Below, in pieces: positions 40,290-51,517 of a DNA stretch of 64,000 nucleotides (its first letter is position 1; every line of letters begins with the position of its first letter). The stretch lies in NCBI RefSeq assembly GCF_000002515.2, contig NC_006040.1:1-64000 (forward strand), written 5' to 3'. The notes beneath the pieces were generated by a model. That model was given only the letters and a program-made list of their open reading frames with translations, did not search any database and had not been told where the DNA came from. The DNA comes from Kluyveromyces lactis (Eukaryota; Ascomycota; Saccharomycetes; Saccharomycetales; Saccharomycetaceae). The position numbers and the translations under genes are program-made.

Positions 40290-41357
40290 GGCCGGTCTAT
40301 TTCCTCAGCACCAAGCGATTCAAATTACTTGACAATTAAATGATATTCTGGTGATTGCAGCTTCTGGGATGACACTCTTGTATTATTTTAGGCTGGAATG
40401 CATTACGAGAATTTTTTTTTTTTTTTTTTCACTCCGGACAGTATAATGAATAAGGGCTTAGGTCAACAATAAGTGCATGAGTTGAATATTTAGTAGCGTT
40501 TGCTAGTAGTAATGCTGCAGTAGTGCTACAGCATCACAGAATCGAGGACATCCTAGTCCTAAATAGAAGATATTTTTGTCACAGCGTCTATAGCAATGAA
40601 AGTTGTGAGCCTTATGATTGTTTTCTTGAACAAAAACCACGGATGTCATAACGATTACTATGAACATCGTACATGCTAACTGCGGCGGAAACCTATATAT
40701 TACCAGTTCGAATAATAGGGCGGGTTTCTGAAAAATATTGAACCATTGAAATGGTATTTGGATTTGTCCATGTTTCGATGTTCCTTTCTGTTCATCTTAG
40801 GAAGACACAGCACGTTATCTTAGCTTCAGCATTGGGTGGAAATCGCAAGGAACCACAAACGCCCAGTTAGGTATGTATATACATTTATATGTCAGGACTA
40901 CACGTTCTAAAGCAACCACTTTTGACTTGTCATTCTTGCTCATTTCCGTAGTATTTTTGCTATCAATCTTCCGACATACAAAAGAGCATGGCAAAACGGT
41001 ATAGAAAACCTTAAAAGTGAGTATCTATGCCATCAGACAAAAATATTCCAATGAAACAGAACGAAGGGCGCCCCATTCCATACTTGTCATTTATTGTAAG
41101 ACCAATATTTGATCAGTAGTGGAGATTGCAATCCAATTCAATACCAGTCCTGTGTGTGAGTGATTCCTTTGAAGAAAGAACAATTTACTTAAAGACCGTT
41201 CGAAACGCCGTGCTTCTCCAATATCATAAAGGAATATTATAAGACATACTGCACCAACGGTGAAATTTTCAAGACTCCGATATCAGTAATTCGAATTTTT
41301 TGTCAAGGAAGTTAAAGCTGAATAGAGGCGTGCAATTGCTTCTGATTACTACTGATT
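40290..41357. other. Divergent promoter region of NUC1 and PHR1
   Basis: It contains a poly-T run at about 40411-40429. No gene or RNA is recognised. Confidence 0.5.
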
Positions 41358-43202
41358 TTGAGGTTGCTACTTATTCTTAAGGCAAGGCTAATAAAAGTGG
41401 GACATAAGAAAACTATGCGGGTTGGCAACAGTAATTCTATAAAAAAAAACGTCTCCGAGTGTCTCAGTCCGAACCCTGTTTACTATCGTAATCCTATCAC
41501 CTTCAAAAAAGCGAATGAGTTTAATAATGGGAAAAGGGAAAGACCTCTAGCGTTGTTGGGGGACTCTATCCATGCTGACAGCAAAAATTCAAGGCAACAG
41601 CTGGATGATACGGTTGATAACAGGCTAGTGATCCATTGGTTTAGGGGTGATTTACGTGTCCGTGATAATACAGGATTAGCGTACGCGTTGAACCAGTCAA
41701 AGAGTGGTTCTGTTGAGGCACTATACGTAATCAACGAGCACGATTGGATCGCCCATATGGAAAGCGGATGGAAATTGAAGTTCCAGCTCGATGCATTAAG
41801 GTCATTGAGTCGAGAACTTGCCAAACTTGGGGTTAGACTTCATGTGAAATACTTCATACCCGAATCACCGTGTTTGTCCAACTCTCGTGAATATGCACAA
41901 TGGTTTAGCCATATCATCGAAGAGATTGCTGCTAGCAAAAACTATGATGGTAATTCGAAGGACGATACCAAAGATGATACTGATGCTGACGAGCCAGCTC
42001 TTAAGAAAAGAAAAAAGGATAATGATGAGAATCAAAAAGGTGGATCACCCAATATCTTAGTAACCGCCAACCTACAGTATGAAGTAGACGAATTGTACAG
42101 GGATCTAAAAATTTGTCGGCTGCAAACTCAGAGTTCCAACTCCGCCAATTTTACTCTAAAATTGTTCCACGACATGTGTATCATCGAACCGGGTATATTA
42201 AAAACTGGCAAGGGAAGCCAGTATACCATTTTCACTCCATGGTATAAGAAATGGGTCTCATTTCTTGAAGCGAATCAGAAGGATAAGCATACAATTTGCA
42301 TTGAAGCATCAATACCACAGTCATCAAACCGTGAAAAAGTTAATCCTGAAGAAATCAAATATCAGTTACCTGACAAGTTCATGTCAGAAATGCCAGAGCA
42401 AACCTTAAACATACCAAAAGCAGATGAAGAAACAGCGTTGAAAAAATTGACGGAATTTATAAGTAAAAGAGCGTCAAAGTATAACAATGATAAAGACCTC
42501 TTAGATCTGACTGGTACTTCATTACTTAGTTGCTATGTCACTTCTGGTGTTATTAGTGCAAGAACGATTCTAAACCAGAGTTATCAGGCAAACAACTCCC
42601 GGTTAATGAATAAAGATATTAAAAAGAATAACTCTTTGGAGACCTTCATCAAAGAAGTGGCATGGAGGGACTTCTATAAGCATGCCATCAGTTATTGGCC
42701 ATTTTTATCGATGGACCTTCCCTTTAAATTTGAGACGTTGAACATTAAATGGGAAAATGACGTTTTCCTATTCGAAAAATGGTGTTACGGTGAAACTGGT
42801 ATCCCCATTGTTGATGCAATAATGCTTAAAATGTTGAAGACAGGATATATCAACAACAGATCACGTATGATTACTGCGTCATTCTTGGCAAAAAACTTAC
42901 TTATTGATTGGCGCTGGGGTGAGCGGTGGTTCCGTAAACATTTGATCGACTACGATACAGCATCTAATGTAGGAGGTTGGGGATTTTGTGCGAGCACCGG
43001 TATTGACTGCCAGCCCTATTTCAGAGTGTTTAACATGAAGTTACAGAGTGAGAAATATGATCCAGAAGGAAAGTTCATTAGACATTGGCTTGAAAATGAT
43101 GAGAATGATTCAGACAATGTCCATGAGCCAAAACCGAATGCAATTGTTGACTTGAGAGATTCAAGAGAGAGAGTACTTGAAAGGTTTAGAGAAGTTATGT
43201 AG
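41358..43202 (+). CDS. PHR1: CPD photolyase
   Basis: A class I deoxyribodipyrimidine photolyase of 614 residues that repairs UV-induced cyclobutane dimers using FADH and light. The N-terminal antenna domain starts near residue 89 (VIHWFRGDLRVRDNTGLAYAL). The C-terminal FAD domain (about 340-605) has EVAWRDFYKHAISYWP, NNRSRMITASFLAKNL, DWRWGERWFRKHLIDYD, ASNVGGWGFCASTGID and YFRVFN. Compared with S. cerevisiae Phr1 (565) it carries a longer N-terminus that is basic and hydrophobic (MRLLLILKARLIKVGHKK), possibly a mitochondrial leader; Met20 is an alternative start. An acidic insert at about 200-230 ends in KKRKK, a possible nuclear signal. Confidence 0.93.
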   Translation: MRLLLILKARLIKVGHKKTMRVGNSNSIKKNVSECLSPNPVYYRNPITFKKANEFNNGKRERPLALLGDSIHADSKNSRQQLDDTVDNRLVIHWFRGDLRVRDNTGLAYALNQSKSGSVEALYVINEHDWIAHMESGWKLKFQLDALRSLSRELAKLGVRLHVKYFIPESPCLSNSREYAQWFSHIIEEIAASKNYDGNSKDDTKDDTDADEPALKKRKKDNDENQKGGSPNILVTANLQYEVDELYRDLKICRLQTQSSNSANFTLKLFHDMCIIEPGILKTGKGSQYTIFTPWYKKWVSFLEANQKDKHTICIEASIPQSSNREKVNPEEIKYQLPDKFMSEMPEQTLNIPKADEETALKKLTEFISKRASKYNNDKDLLDLTGTSLLSCYVTSGVISARTILNQSYQANNSRLMNKDIKKNNSLETFIKEVAWRDFYKHAISYWPFLSMDLPFKFETLNIKWENDVFLFEKWCYGETGIPIVDAIMLKMLKTGYINNRSRMITASFLAKNLLIDWRWGERWFRKHLIDYDTASNVGGWGFCASTGIDCQPYFRVFNMKLQSEKYDPEGKFIRHWLENDENDSDNVHEPKPNAIVDLRDSRERVLERFREVM

Positions 43203-44878
43203 CGTAAGGTAGATAGTGCGATATCGATGATGTCAGTCCTAGCCACCTATACGTATATACCCACTTTTCTGCAGACCAGCAGCTCGGCACAATTCTTTTC
43301 TTGTCTCCGTTTATGAAAGAAACGAGACAATTTCATGTGATCGTAGTCAGTTAAGTGATAAGTAGATACTGGGTATACTCTAAATTTCAATTTAACAGAA
43401 TGTGCCAAATTTTTAGTCGTCTATAGCATCGAGCTTTCGATATGAATCCACGTCCTGCCATGTTTTACTACGTGTCCTGGTGTTTCATACCCACATCAAT
43501 GATTATAATCGGTCCGAAAGGCAATTTCTATATAATAGCAAAAGCACTTGAACAAGAGACTACAGTCGCAGAGTGGTACCTTCGCAGCTTGGATGTCATT
43601 AAAAAAGAAATCTGATGGAAAACTCTTATTGTCCAGTTTGGAGAAATTCCGTAATTCAACTAATGGTTGTTGTTCAGAATTCTTAAATGTACTTAGTAAG
43701 TATATGAAGTTGAAAAAGTTACTGACAAAAGAACTGGGAATTTGTTGTTCGCGGCAGCTACGGCTCTGCACCGGAAAAATGTAGTCACTTCCGCATTTGT
43801 TGCGAAAATGTCTATCGCTTGTTTGGGCAACGCTTCTCCTGTTCTGTCATATGTGCTTCCGCACAGAAAATCCGATAGGACGCACTATGCACACAGCACG
43901 TGACGTGTGTGCTATTTAGGCTAACGAATTGCATATCGCCCAGAAACCCAGCGATTTTGTCTATCCGTGGAAGAAAAACGGTGACCCAACAAAATAATCC
44001 GGAATTAAGAGTAGTTTTTTTGTGAATCTCGAATTGCCTGCCATTACAGAGTTTGTCTAGGGGTTTGTCACTGTATGCGGCAGAACCCAGTTAGATTCGA
44101 AACACTGGAACTATGGATGTTTGGATAAACATCTGTTGTCTCGGACAATTTTGCGTTAATAGCGACTTGTTCGGACATTACAACTTGAAAGATCTATACT
44201 TCAGGTTTTGCGTTACCGAATAAAAATGAATCCAAGTTCCATATATTGAAATTTTGAATAATACGCAATAACTTTACAAAATTATACAGCTTACAGCCTT
44301 TACATTATATTCGATATTTTATACTGTTGCAAGTAACGCGCAAATGGCCGCTTCTGCATCAAACAAAAAAGAACTTTCCTGTATCCTTGCAAACACGATG
44401 GCCTAGTAGTACCCAAACAGATATAATCTGAATAGATGTTTATACATATAAAATTTATACTATTGCGACTGTGAGTCTAAACAAAATAGTAAGCCCTTGC
44501 ACTCTAATTGTCCCCAATGCGCATATCGCCTCGAGCGCCTTTTGTCCAAGGTCCTTTCTGTGTGTTTAAACTTTCCAAGGCTTTTTGTACCGATCGATTT
44601 ATTCTAAAAGAAAAGTAAATTAAATCCTGCCATAAACAATTTTGGGAACAGAAGAAAACAAAATTCAGTATAGGTGAAAAACTGTGCTATAAGCAGGGCC
44701 AAGAGGTTGTTTAAATTAACGGAATTTCACGGTTTACTATTGAGGAAAGGTATTACTAAGAGAACACATTGTCTTTGGGCAGTTTTCTTTCAGTTAATTA
44801 TCTTTCCATTTATTTATCTTTTCATTTCAAACTAGACCATTGTGAGCGATAGAGGGTTCGTTCCACTGTTCTTCACAA
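43203..44878. other. 1.7-kb intergenic, likely promoter of the large zinc-cluster gene
   Basis: It is AT-rich with several CACGTG/CACGTGA-like sites (for example about 43898). Open frames are short and unconvincing. Confidence 0.5.
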
Positions 44879-47800
44879 ATGAGCGGTGCATTAGGTCTGC
44901 AACAACAAGCAGGTGGAGTGGGGGCAAACGGACCCAGAACTCAAATAAGAGACGAGGAACTCACTGCGCATGACCATGTTTTCAATGTCAATAGTAATTC
45001 ATCTGAAATACGAACAACGACGGGAGATAGTAGCTCTGAAGAGAAACTGTCTACAAAGAAACGAAAGTCTACATATTCCAGGAAGGGGTGCTTACAGTGT
45101 AAGAAAGCTCATACGAAATGTGACGAGCGGAAACCAAAGTGTTCAAGATGTGAGAAACGATCAATTGATTGCACGTATAGAAACCAATTTGTGTTCCAGA
45201 AAAACGAATTCCCCAACGTTGGGTCTATGAATTATAATTCTGCTATTATGTCAAGCAGCAACACCAACAACGTCAGCAATAACAATAATAATGGTGTTAG
45301 CAACACTCACAGTAATCATGGAGTTTCAATGGGAAGTATGAGCAATAATGGACATCTCCCCTTCACAACTGCCTTAAATAATGCCAATCAAGGGTCCACT
45401 GTTGGCCTTGGCGTTGGTTCCGGCGGATTGAGTATTCCTGTAGCATTCTCATACCCAAATGGGCCCATACCACTGCAGCTGGTAGGAAACACTGCTGTAG
45501 CAGGAATTGGAGGAGGTACTTCGTCATCGCCAACTCCGGGCTCGGCAATAACTAGTCCCATAGGTGGAACAAGTCTTGGGTTCAACCGAACCGCAGCTCC
45601 CCATGGTTCAATAGCATATGCATCATTAAAAGGCTCTATACCTGCTGCTGCACCCTACCACCACCAACAGCCCAATAACTCGGGGTCTGCCGGTGCTGTA
45701 AGTACTACTAGTGGAATACGATCGCTGCCACCTTTAACTGTTGATTCTACTCAAAACCTGATTAATTATACAAATCAACAGGATGATTCAACAAACCAAT
45801 TAGATGTCGATTCAAATACCAAAGCCAAACAAGAGTCTAATGCAGCATCCTCGTTGCTGCTACAACAGCAACAACAGCAACAAGAACAACATGCGCGACA
45901 GGCACAACAATCATCACAACAACAATTTCAATCCCAAAACTTAAACTTCGCATCTACACCTCTTACTCACGTATACCCAATGACACAATCGTTTGGCTCT
46001 ACAGGCTCTTTGGCAGGTACTGAATCAAGCAATACTTTATCTCAAATCAAAAGGTTTGCACCCGATGTCCAAAACAATTTTATAACTGATACGGGTTTCG
46101 ACCAAAAAAAACTATATCAGAGTGTGAAAGAAAGTTTGGCCAATACTGTACGTAAACGTACTACGGAGAATATGAATAGCTCTGATAACTTGTCACATAA
46201 TAATGTCATCTCCAGGAATAATAGTAACAACAACAACAACAACAACAACACCAACAATGATGCATATACACAATTCAACTCTGGCCATACACAGACCGGC
46301 TCTGGAACATTAGCAGGAGGAGAACAAACCGAAATGGTACCTGACACAGATGACACAAATTTTGATGCTGATCTGGTTAACATCAGGGATTACATATACA
46401 TATCACCTACGGATTGGAACTTTTTGAATCTACTCAGATTTGATCAAAATCAGACTCGCAATACAACACCAGAATTAGCACAAAGTTCTCAGACAAATCT
46501 ATTTAAGTTATGCTGGAGGGGTGCCTCAAACTCAGAGATTTTTTCTGTCTTCAGCACTTATGATCCTATTCAATTGCTGTATGCGACCGAGAATCCCTCA
46601 GCCGCGACAACCATTCCTTTAGATGATCCAAAATTATTAAACTTCATTTGGACAGTCTCACGAGTAACGCTACTTGGTGGCAATTTAATTCTTTTTCCAT
46701 TTGAGAATCATTTCGATCCTTTGTTGAATGATTTCATTACTATGGGTAGGAAGGACCCGGTAATGAAGGATGTTCTCATTTATGTCACCGCATTATTCAT
46801 GAAAGACGCCTATTATAACTCCAATTTAAAATACTTCTCCCATATATGGGATAGGTATGTACGAATGCCAACATTGAAAAGATGTTTGGATCAGTTGACA
46901 TCTCTAATAAGGAAGTCGAATGATTATTGCGGTAATATATCGCTTACCTTCACGGTAACTGTGCTTTTTGCTGCAAATAGTTCAATAAAAAGTTCTGACT
47001 GGAGAACACATCTTAGAGGTGTGCATGATTTGTTTATGAGAGTAGAAAAATTGAAGCCTGCGGAGATCAACCAAGATAATATCGAAGAACTTGCCCATGA
47101 CTGTTACCTTTTTGTAAAAGATTGGTTCTGCCATGCAGAGGTGTTAGCTTGGATTACTTCTGATAAGGGGGGATGCTTTGATAAACAGGAGGACCTTGAA
47201 GATCTTCTCAACAATGCGACTTACTCGAAGTTTAATCTTCTAAACTCACGAATGGACCTTCTTAGAGGATATACCACTGATTACTACCCCATATTCACCA
47301 AGCTTTCAAGTTTTCTTTTGAATTTAAAGAAAAGAGGTAAGGATTGTTCTGGCACTAACATGCTCAGATCATATTTTACTGAAAGTGACCCAGCTGTGAT
47401 AAAGAGCTTCAAGGACATGGGAGATAGCACCTTAAAAATGCTTGAAAATATTCGTATTGATGACGAGTATATCGATCAAGCTACTACCGGACTATGCGAT
47501 ATTAGATTGAGATTATCAATGAAGAACTGTACCAGAATGTATCATTATGCACTTAATCTTTATCTCGAGCTCTTTTTCTTAGGAAAGCCTTTAGATAAGA
47601 TTGGTCTCAAGACCAAACTGGAAAAAATGCTAGAATGTTTGTTTTCAATTCCTTTTCAAAATACATGTAGTATCGCATGTCACTGGCCAATATACCTTGG
47701 TGCAATTGGATCATTAATGATCGAGGACAAAAATTTGTACTCTCATTTCACATCAGTTCTAGATTCATTTGTATCCAATGGGATGAATGTTGCTTCAAAT

Positions 47801-47893
47801 TCTCTTGAACGATTAGCCCATATATCAAAGGCGTTATCATATGGTGATTATTCGGCATTAGTGGACCCAGCTCATGATTATATAGTATATTAG
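44879..47893 (+). CDS. Large Zn2Cys6 transcription factor with Q/N-rich region (LYS14/UGA3 type)
   Basis: A 1004-residue regulator. The zinc cluster is Cys71-x2-Cys74-x6-Cys81-x6-Cys88-x2-Cys91-x6-Cys98, preceded by a basic KKRKSTYSRKG. Residues about 105-500 are Asn, Ser, Gly and Gln rich with a poly-Gln stretch (about 328-345) and a poly-Asn stretch (about 450-460, coded by an AAC repeat near 46228-46250). Residues about 510-980 form a helical regulatory domain of the Fungal_trans_2 type (WDRYVRMPTLKRCLDQLTSLI, WRTHLRGVHDLFMRVEKLKP), as in Lys14 and Uga3. The exact orthologue is not certain. It is convergent with a dipeptidase, 198 bp away. Q/N-rich tracts may act in activation or be prone to aggregate. 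Confidence 0.85.
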   Translation: MSGALGLQQQAGGVGANGPRTQIRDEELTAHDHVFNVNSNSSEIRTTTGDSSSEEKLSTKKRKSTYSRKGCLQCKKAHTKCDERKPKCSRCEKRSIDCTYRNQFVFQKNEFPNVGSMNYNSAIMSSSNTNNVSNNNNNGVSNTHSNHGVSMGSMSNNGHLPFTTALNNANQGSTVGLGVGSGGLSIPVAFSYPNGPIPLQLVGNTAVAGIGGGTSSSPTPGSAITSPIGGTSLGFNRTAAPHGSIAYASLKGSIPAAAPYHHQQPNNSGSAGAVSTTSGIRSLPPLTVDSTQNLINYTNQQDDSTNQLDVDSNTKAKQESNAASSLLLQQQQQQQEQHARQAQQSSQQQFQSQNLNFASTPLTHVYPMTQSFGSTGSLAGTESSNTLSQIKRFAPDVQNNFITDTGFDQKKLYQSVKESLANTVRKRTTENMNSSDNLSHNNVISRNNSNNNNNNNNTNNDAYTQFNSGHTQTGSGTLAGGEQTEMVPDTDDTNFDADLVNIRDYIYISPTDWNFLNLLRFDQNQTRNTTPELAQSSQTNLFKLCWRGASNSEIFSVFSTYDPIQLLYATENPSAATTIPLDDPKLLNFIWTVSRVTLLGGNLILFPFENHFDPLLNDFITMGRKDPVMKDVLIYVTALFMKDAYYNSNLKYFSHIWDRYVRMPTLKRCLDQLTSLIRKSNDYCGNISLTFTVTVLFAANSSIKSSDWRTHLRGVHDLFMRVEKLKPAEINQDNIEELAHDCYLFVKDWFCHAEVLAWITSDKGGCFDKQEDLEDLLNNATYSKFNLLNSRMDLLRGYTTDYYPIFTKLSSFLLNLKKRGKDCSGTNMLRSYFTESDPAVIKSFKDMGDSTLKMLENIRIDDEYIDQATTGLCDIRLRLSMKNCTRMYHYALNLYLELFFLGKPLDKIGLKTKLEKMLECLFSIPFQNTCSIACHWPIYLGAIGSLMIEDKNLYSHFTSVLDSFVSNGMNVASNSLERLAHISKALSYGDYSALVDPAHDYIVY

Positions 47894-48091
47894 GGCCTCA
47901 GCTAAACTTAGAAAAAGAACCAAGAACTAACTCTCTGTCCAAATCATGTGGAAAGACTCTACACATAAGGCCGAATGCTGTAATTAATAATTAGTAAATA
48001 ATGTAGTACTGTATTTCTTTGCATATTAAAAGATATACCGCCCTTAAACGGAATAGGTAAATTTCTGTAGGCAAGTGTTATGGTCTATTGT

Positions 48092-49318
48092 TCAATGATT
48101 GGAAGGAAGCCATTTATGTGCCGAAAAATACAGTTCTTTACTTCCTTGGAAAACTTCATTGACGTCTTTAAAACATTCAAAATACTCCCATTCTCTTCCT
48201 TCCCATTCAGCTTCGATACACCTACCTCTTAGCATCTTGCTTTTGATTATTTCAGATATGATCTCAACTGATTTCCATACTCGCAAAAGGTTATTACCCA
48301 TTAATCCTCTAACGTCTTCATCAGATGCACCTCTTTCCATACACTTATAGATAACATCAGGGTACTTGGAGACATCTTCAAGCCCTACAGGAGCCTTCTC
48401 CATACCATCGTAATCACCACCGAATCCGACATGCTCCCAGCCGATAAGAGAAGCAATATAGAAGATATGATCGACCAAATCGTCAATTGAGGCGGTCTCG
48501 GGGTTCTTGGGGTCCTGAGACAAGAATCGTCCGTAGAAACATACTTGAACGACACTACCGCTTTCTTTGACACGCAACAGCACGTCGTCTCTGATATTAC
48601 GTTCGTGATGGGTCAAAGCCCATGCACAAGAGTGTGAAAATATGACTGGTGCTTGTGTCACGTTTAAAACATCATGCATCGTTTTGTATGAGGTATGTGA
48701 GAGATCTACCATAATCCCAAGCCTATTCATTTCTTTGATACATTCAACACCCAAAGGCGAGAGTCCGCGGTCTGGCAACCCGGCCATAATTGAGGATGCA
48801 GCTGTGCTGAAAGGATTATCGCAGTTATGATTCAACGTAGCATATCTAATACCTAATTCGTAGTACTGTCTCAAGACACTCAGTGATCCCTCAATCTGAT
48901 GTAGACCTTCGATAGCAAGAGGAACAGCAATCTTCCCGTTATGGTAGGTTGAAATAGCTTCATCACAGCTTCTGACAAATTTAAGATGTTCCGGATAATC
49001 AGCACAGAGTCGCTTTGTGATGTCAAAGATTTCTAAGGTATCTCTAACAATGCTTGATTTCAAGTTAAAATCAGTAGAGTACTGATCAGGGTTCTTGCAT
49101 TCGACAAATCCCGATGAAAATTGGATACCAACTCTACCTTTACGAAGCTTTGGGATTGATGTATGGGAAACAATTCTATTAGAGTTGAAGTTGAACCCAA
49201 ATTTGTATATCTGATTATGTAGATTCATACGAATCAGCCATGCAAAATCGTTATGGGTATCCACAATCGGAGTATCTTGAAGCAGTGCTTCGAGTCTAGC
49301 ATGATAGATAGTATCCAT
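48092..49318 (-). CDS. Membrane dipeptidase-type metalloenzyme (peptidase M19)
   Basis: A 408-residue amidohydrolase-fold enzyme of the renal dipeptidase family. Zinc-site residues are all visible: DTHNDF (His22, Asp24), the bridging Glu in LAIEGLHQIEG (about 140), His in VDLSHTSYK and His in VIFSHSCAWALTHHERN; the Asp of FGGDYDGME completes the site. It has no signal peptide and no GPI tail, so despite the family name it should be cytosolic, cleaving dipeptides or related amides. I know of no such gene in S. cerevisiae, whereas other fungi have it. It is within 2.2 kb of the hydantoinase gene and divergent from it. Confidence 0.92.
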   Translation of the reverse strand: MDTIYHARLEALLQDTPIVDTHNDFAWLIRMNLHNQIYKFGFNFNSNRIVSHTSIPKLRKGRVGIQFSSGFVECKNPDQYSTDFNLKSSIVRDTLEIFDITKRLCADYPEHLKFVRSCDEAISTYHNGKIAVPLAIEGLHQIEGSLSVLRQYYELGIRYATLNHNCDNPFSTAASSIMAGLPDRGLSPLGVECIKEMNRLGIMVDLSHTSYKTMHDVLNVTQAPVIFSHSCAWALTHHERNIRDDVLLRVKESGSVVQVCFYGRFLSQDPKNPETASIDDLVDHIFYIASLIGWEHVGFGGDYDGMEKAPVGLEDVSKYPDVIYKCMERGASDEDVRGLMGNNLLRVWKSVEIISEIIKSKMLRGRCIEAEWEGREWEYFECFKDVNEVFQGSKELYFSAHKWLPSNH

Positions 49319-51517
49319 TATGAGGATCTTTTCCTATTGTTTCTTTTGACTGCTGTTACACAGTGATCACAAAGATTTATTTTTGAGACTTGTCTCGGTA
49401 TATGCAGAGAATATCAGAATAGAGAGTCCTATGTTGTGACTAACTTTGACCTTCAGACAGAGAACTAGCAAAAGCAACGACCTCTTCCGATTTGGATGCT
49501 TTAGATAAGATGGTTGAGACTGCAAAGAAAAGAGGCCAGGAATACGGAAGAGTTGAAGTGATCCCGAATATTCCTAAAAATCAGTGGAATGCACGATCCA
49601 ATAAAGTGTTAAATAAGTAAAATTCAGAAAATAACTGCAATTGAATCAAGGTTTAGCAGACAAAAGTTAGAGTACCGTTGACTGTCTTGTTAGCGCATAC
49701 AAAGAGCTTATGCTACTTAAAAAAATGCACTTAAAAAAATCAAAATGATTCGAAGTGGACAACTACTACTTCAAAGTTTAAAGCTCATGAAAACTTCTAC
49801 ACAGAACAGTCTTTTGATCCTTTTGTAATGGCACATCTTTAATCTTTGACTCTTAACATGTCAAAGGATTTGAACTAGCCAAATTGGTTGCGAAGTTAGG
49901 TATAGATATACAACACTAAGGTGAAATGGTTTTAGACAAAACGGAATACGAACTGATATAGATAATGAATGGAATGGAATTTATTCCAAAACTGGAAAAA
50001 TGTCCTAGCGCATGCCCGCGATCTCATTGACATATTCCCGAAATTCGACAGTTCCCATAAAGTTCCGAAGAAAAAGGAACTTAAGGAAGTTTTACCAAAA
50101 TTGTGTATCTTTCCACGGAATAGCATAATGTATTGGGAAATATATTCCTCCCTTGATTTCCTCGCCAGCTATTCTGTAACATGCCACAAAAGCTCGAATT
50201 TACTGTTGAAAAGATTGGGAAAAAAAAATGCGTTCCGCTATAACAACAAAATGCGCACACCACACCCGTATCCACGAAGATCCACGCTCATATCTAAGTC
50301 CCATTTATGACGATGCTCCTCACGGTACATGGTAAAGCTGTCAAGCCACAAGTCTTGTTAGGGCCCGCCACCGATTTGAACATTTATCATTTCGCCATGA
50401 AGGAACCTTTTACTTCTTTAAGGAGCTCAAGATTGTTAAGACATCATAAGGTACCATTTCCATTAGGGATTCTAACCTAGTTTGGTAGGCATTTGAAATC
50501 CTCACCTAACACCATCGCTTACAATCTTTGGGAGTACTATTGTTTGTTCATTTGGATCTATATCTTTGTGTTTGCTGATATTTTGCTTCGTCGAATCTAT
50601 AGCGGAGATATTTTTTTTGCCATTTTAATACTTATAGACGAAAGTCAATACTGAAGACTCCCAGTTGCTCCAAGCTTTTGATAGTTTCAATATCAGTTTT
50701 GCAGGTGTTCAGTTCCTGCTCTTTGTTTGGTTGTTATGCCATCAGGTTACTTGACCTGGGTTCCCGTTAGCTGTCCTTTTTATCTCATACTTAGGGAGGG
50801 AAACGGAAATAGTGTGGTTTTCACTTCCACAAAATTATAGATCTGATTCAATAATTGTTCTTAATATAAATCAGCGCCGAAACTGTGATCGCCTTTGGAG
50901 AAGAGCTTTTTAAACAATTCGCAACAGTATTCTTTGCAGCATTCGTCAACTCTTTGTTGCTCATTGTCATTATTATTGAATTTTTTCTTTCTTTTTGGGT
51001 TTTCAGCATTTTCATTATACTACTATTGGATAAAATTACGTTACTGAAGACATCCAAGCTAGTCAACCATTTAAATTAGAGAAAGTTATTGCCAATAGTC
51101 GCTTTGCTACCTCTAACGCTTTTGGAATATTATCAAGATTTCTGTATTTTTTGGCAAAATAGTGGAGTTGTTTCCCTTTTTAAAAGTCAGCTGCTAAGCT
51201 ATAAGTAATACACATCACTCGCTCCTGAAACAACTGCTTTTTGCTTCTTTTGAAAGGACTAATACATCTAGTTTCAGGATTCCTCCTTTTCAACGCCAAC
51301 ATAGAGATTCCTTACCTTAATTTTTCTGAAATCTGTGCGTTCTGCATCTCCTTCAGCCTTGTATTGATTCCTCTCAACTTCTTTTCTTTTTTTTAAGGGT
51401 ATTGTTCTATTGAGACACGAACTGCAACTCGCAAAGCTATCCATCATTCTTTGCCAACAAAGCGTTTGAAATATACACATTCAACTGGCAAACCCCATCT
51501 TTTATACCCCTTGCTTT
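49319..51517. other. 2.2-kb divergent region between dipeptidase and hydantoinase genes
   Basis: It holds one gene-tail relic (49450-49620) and otherwise only short open frames without family resemblance. TTTTATACCCC just before 51518 is probably close to the hydantoinase transcription start. Confidence 0.5.
49450..49620 (+). pseudogene. Possible C-terminal fragment of a lost gene
   Basis: Fifty-six codons from 49450 to a TAA at 49620 read as a normal, mixed-composition protein tail, for example LDALDKMVETAKKRGQEYG and VEVIPNIPKNQW. There is no in-frame start upstream (a stop precedes it at 49447) and the only Met lies inside. The texture (heptad-like helix, then VIPNIP and a basic end) is unlike the surrounding AT-rich non-coding DNA. 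I could not assign a family. It may be the remnant of a deleted gene beside the dipeptidase. Confidence 0.35.

Noticed and set aside
49855-49895. GGATTTGAACTAGCC, another T-arm-like string
   Set aside because: No A-box or acceptor stem nearby. I found no convincing tRNA gene in the window.
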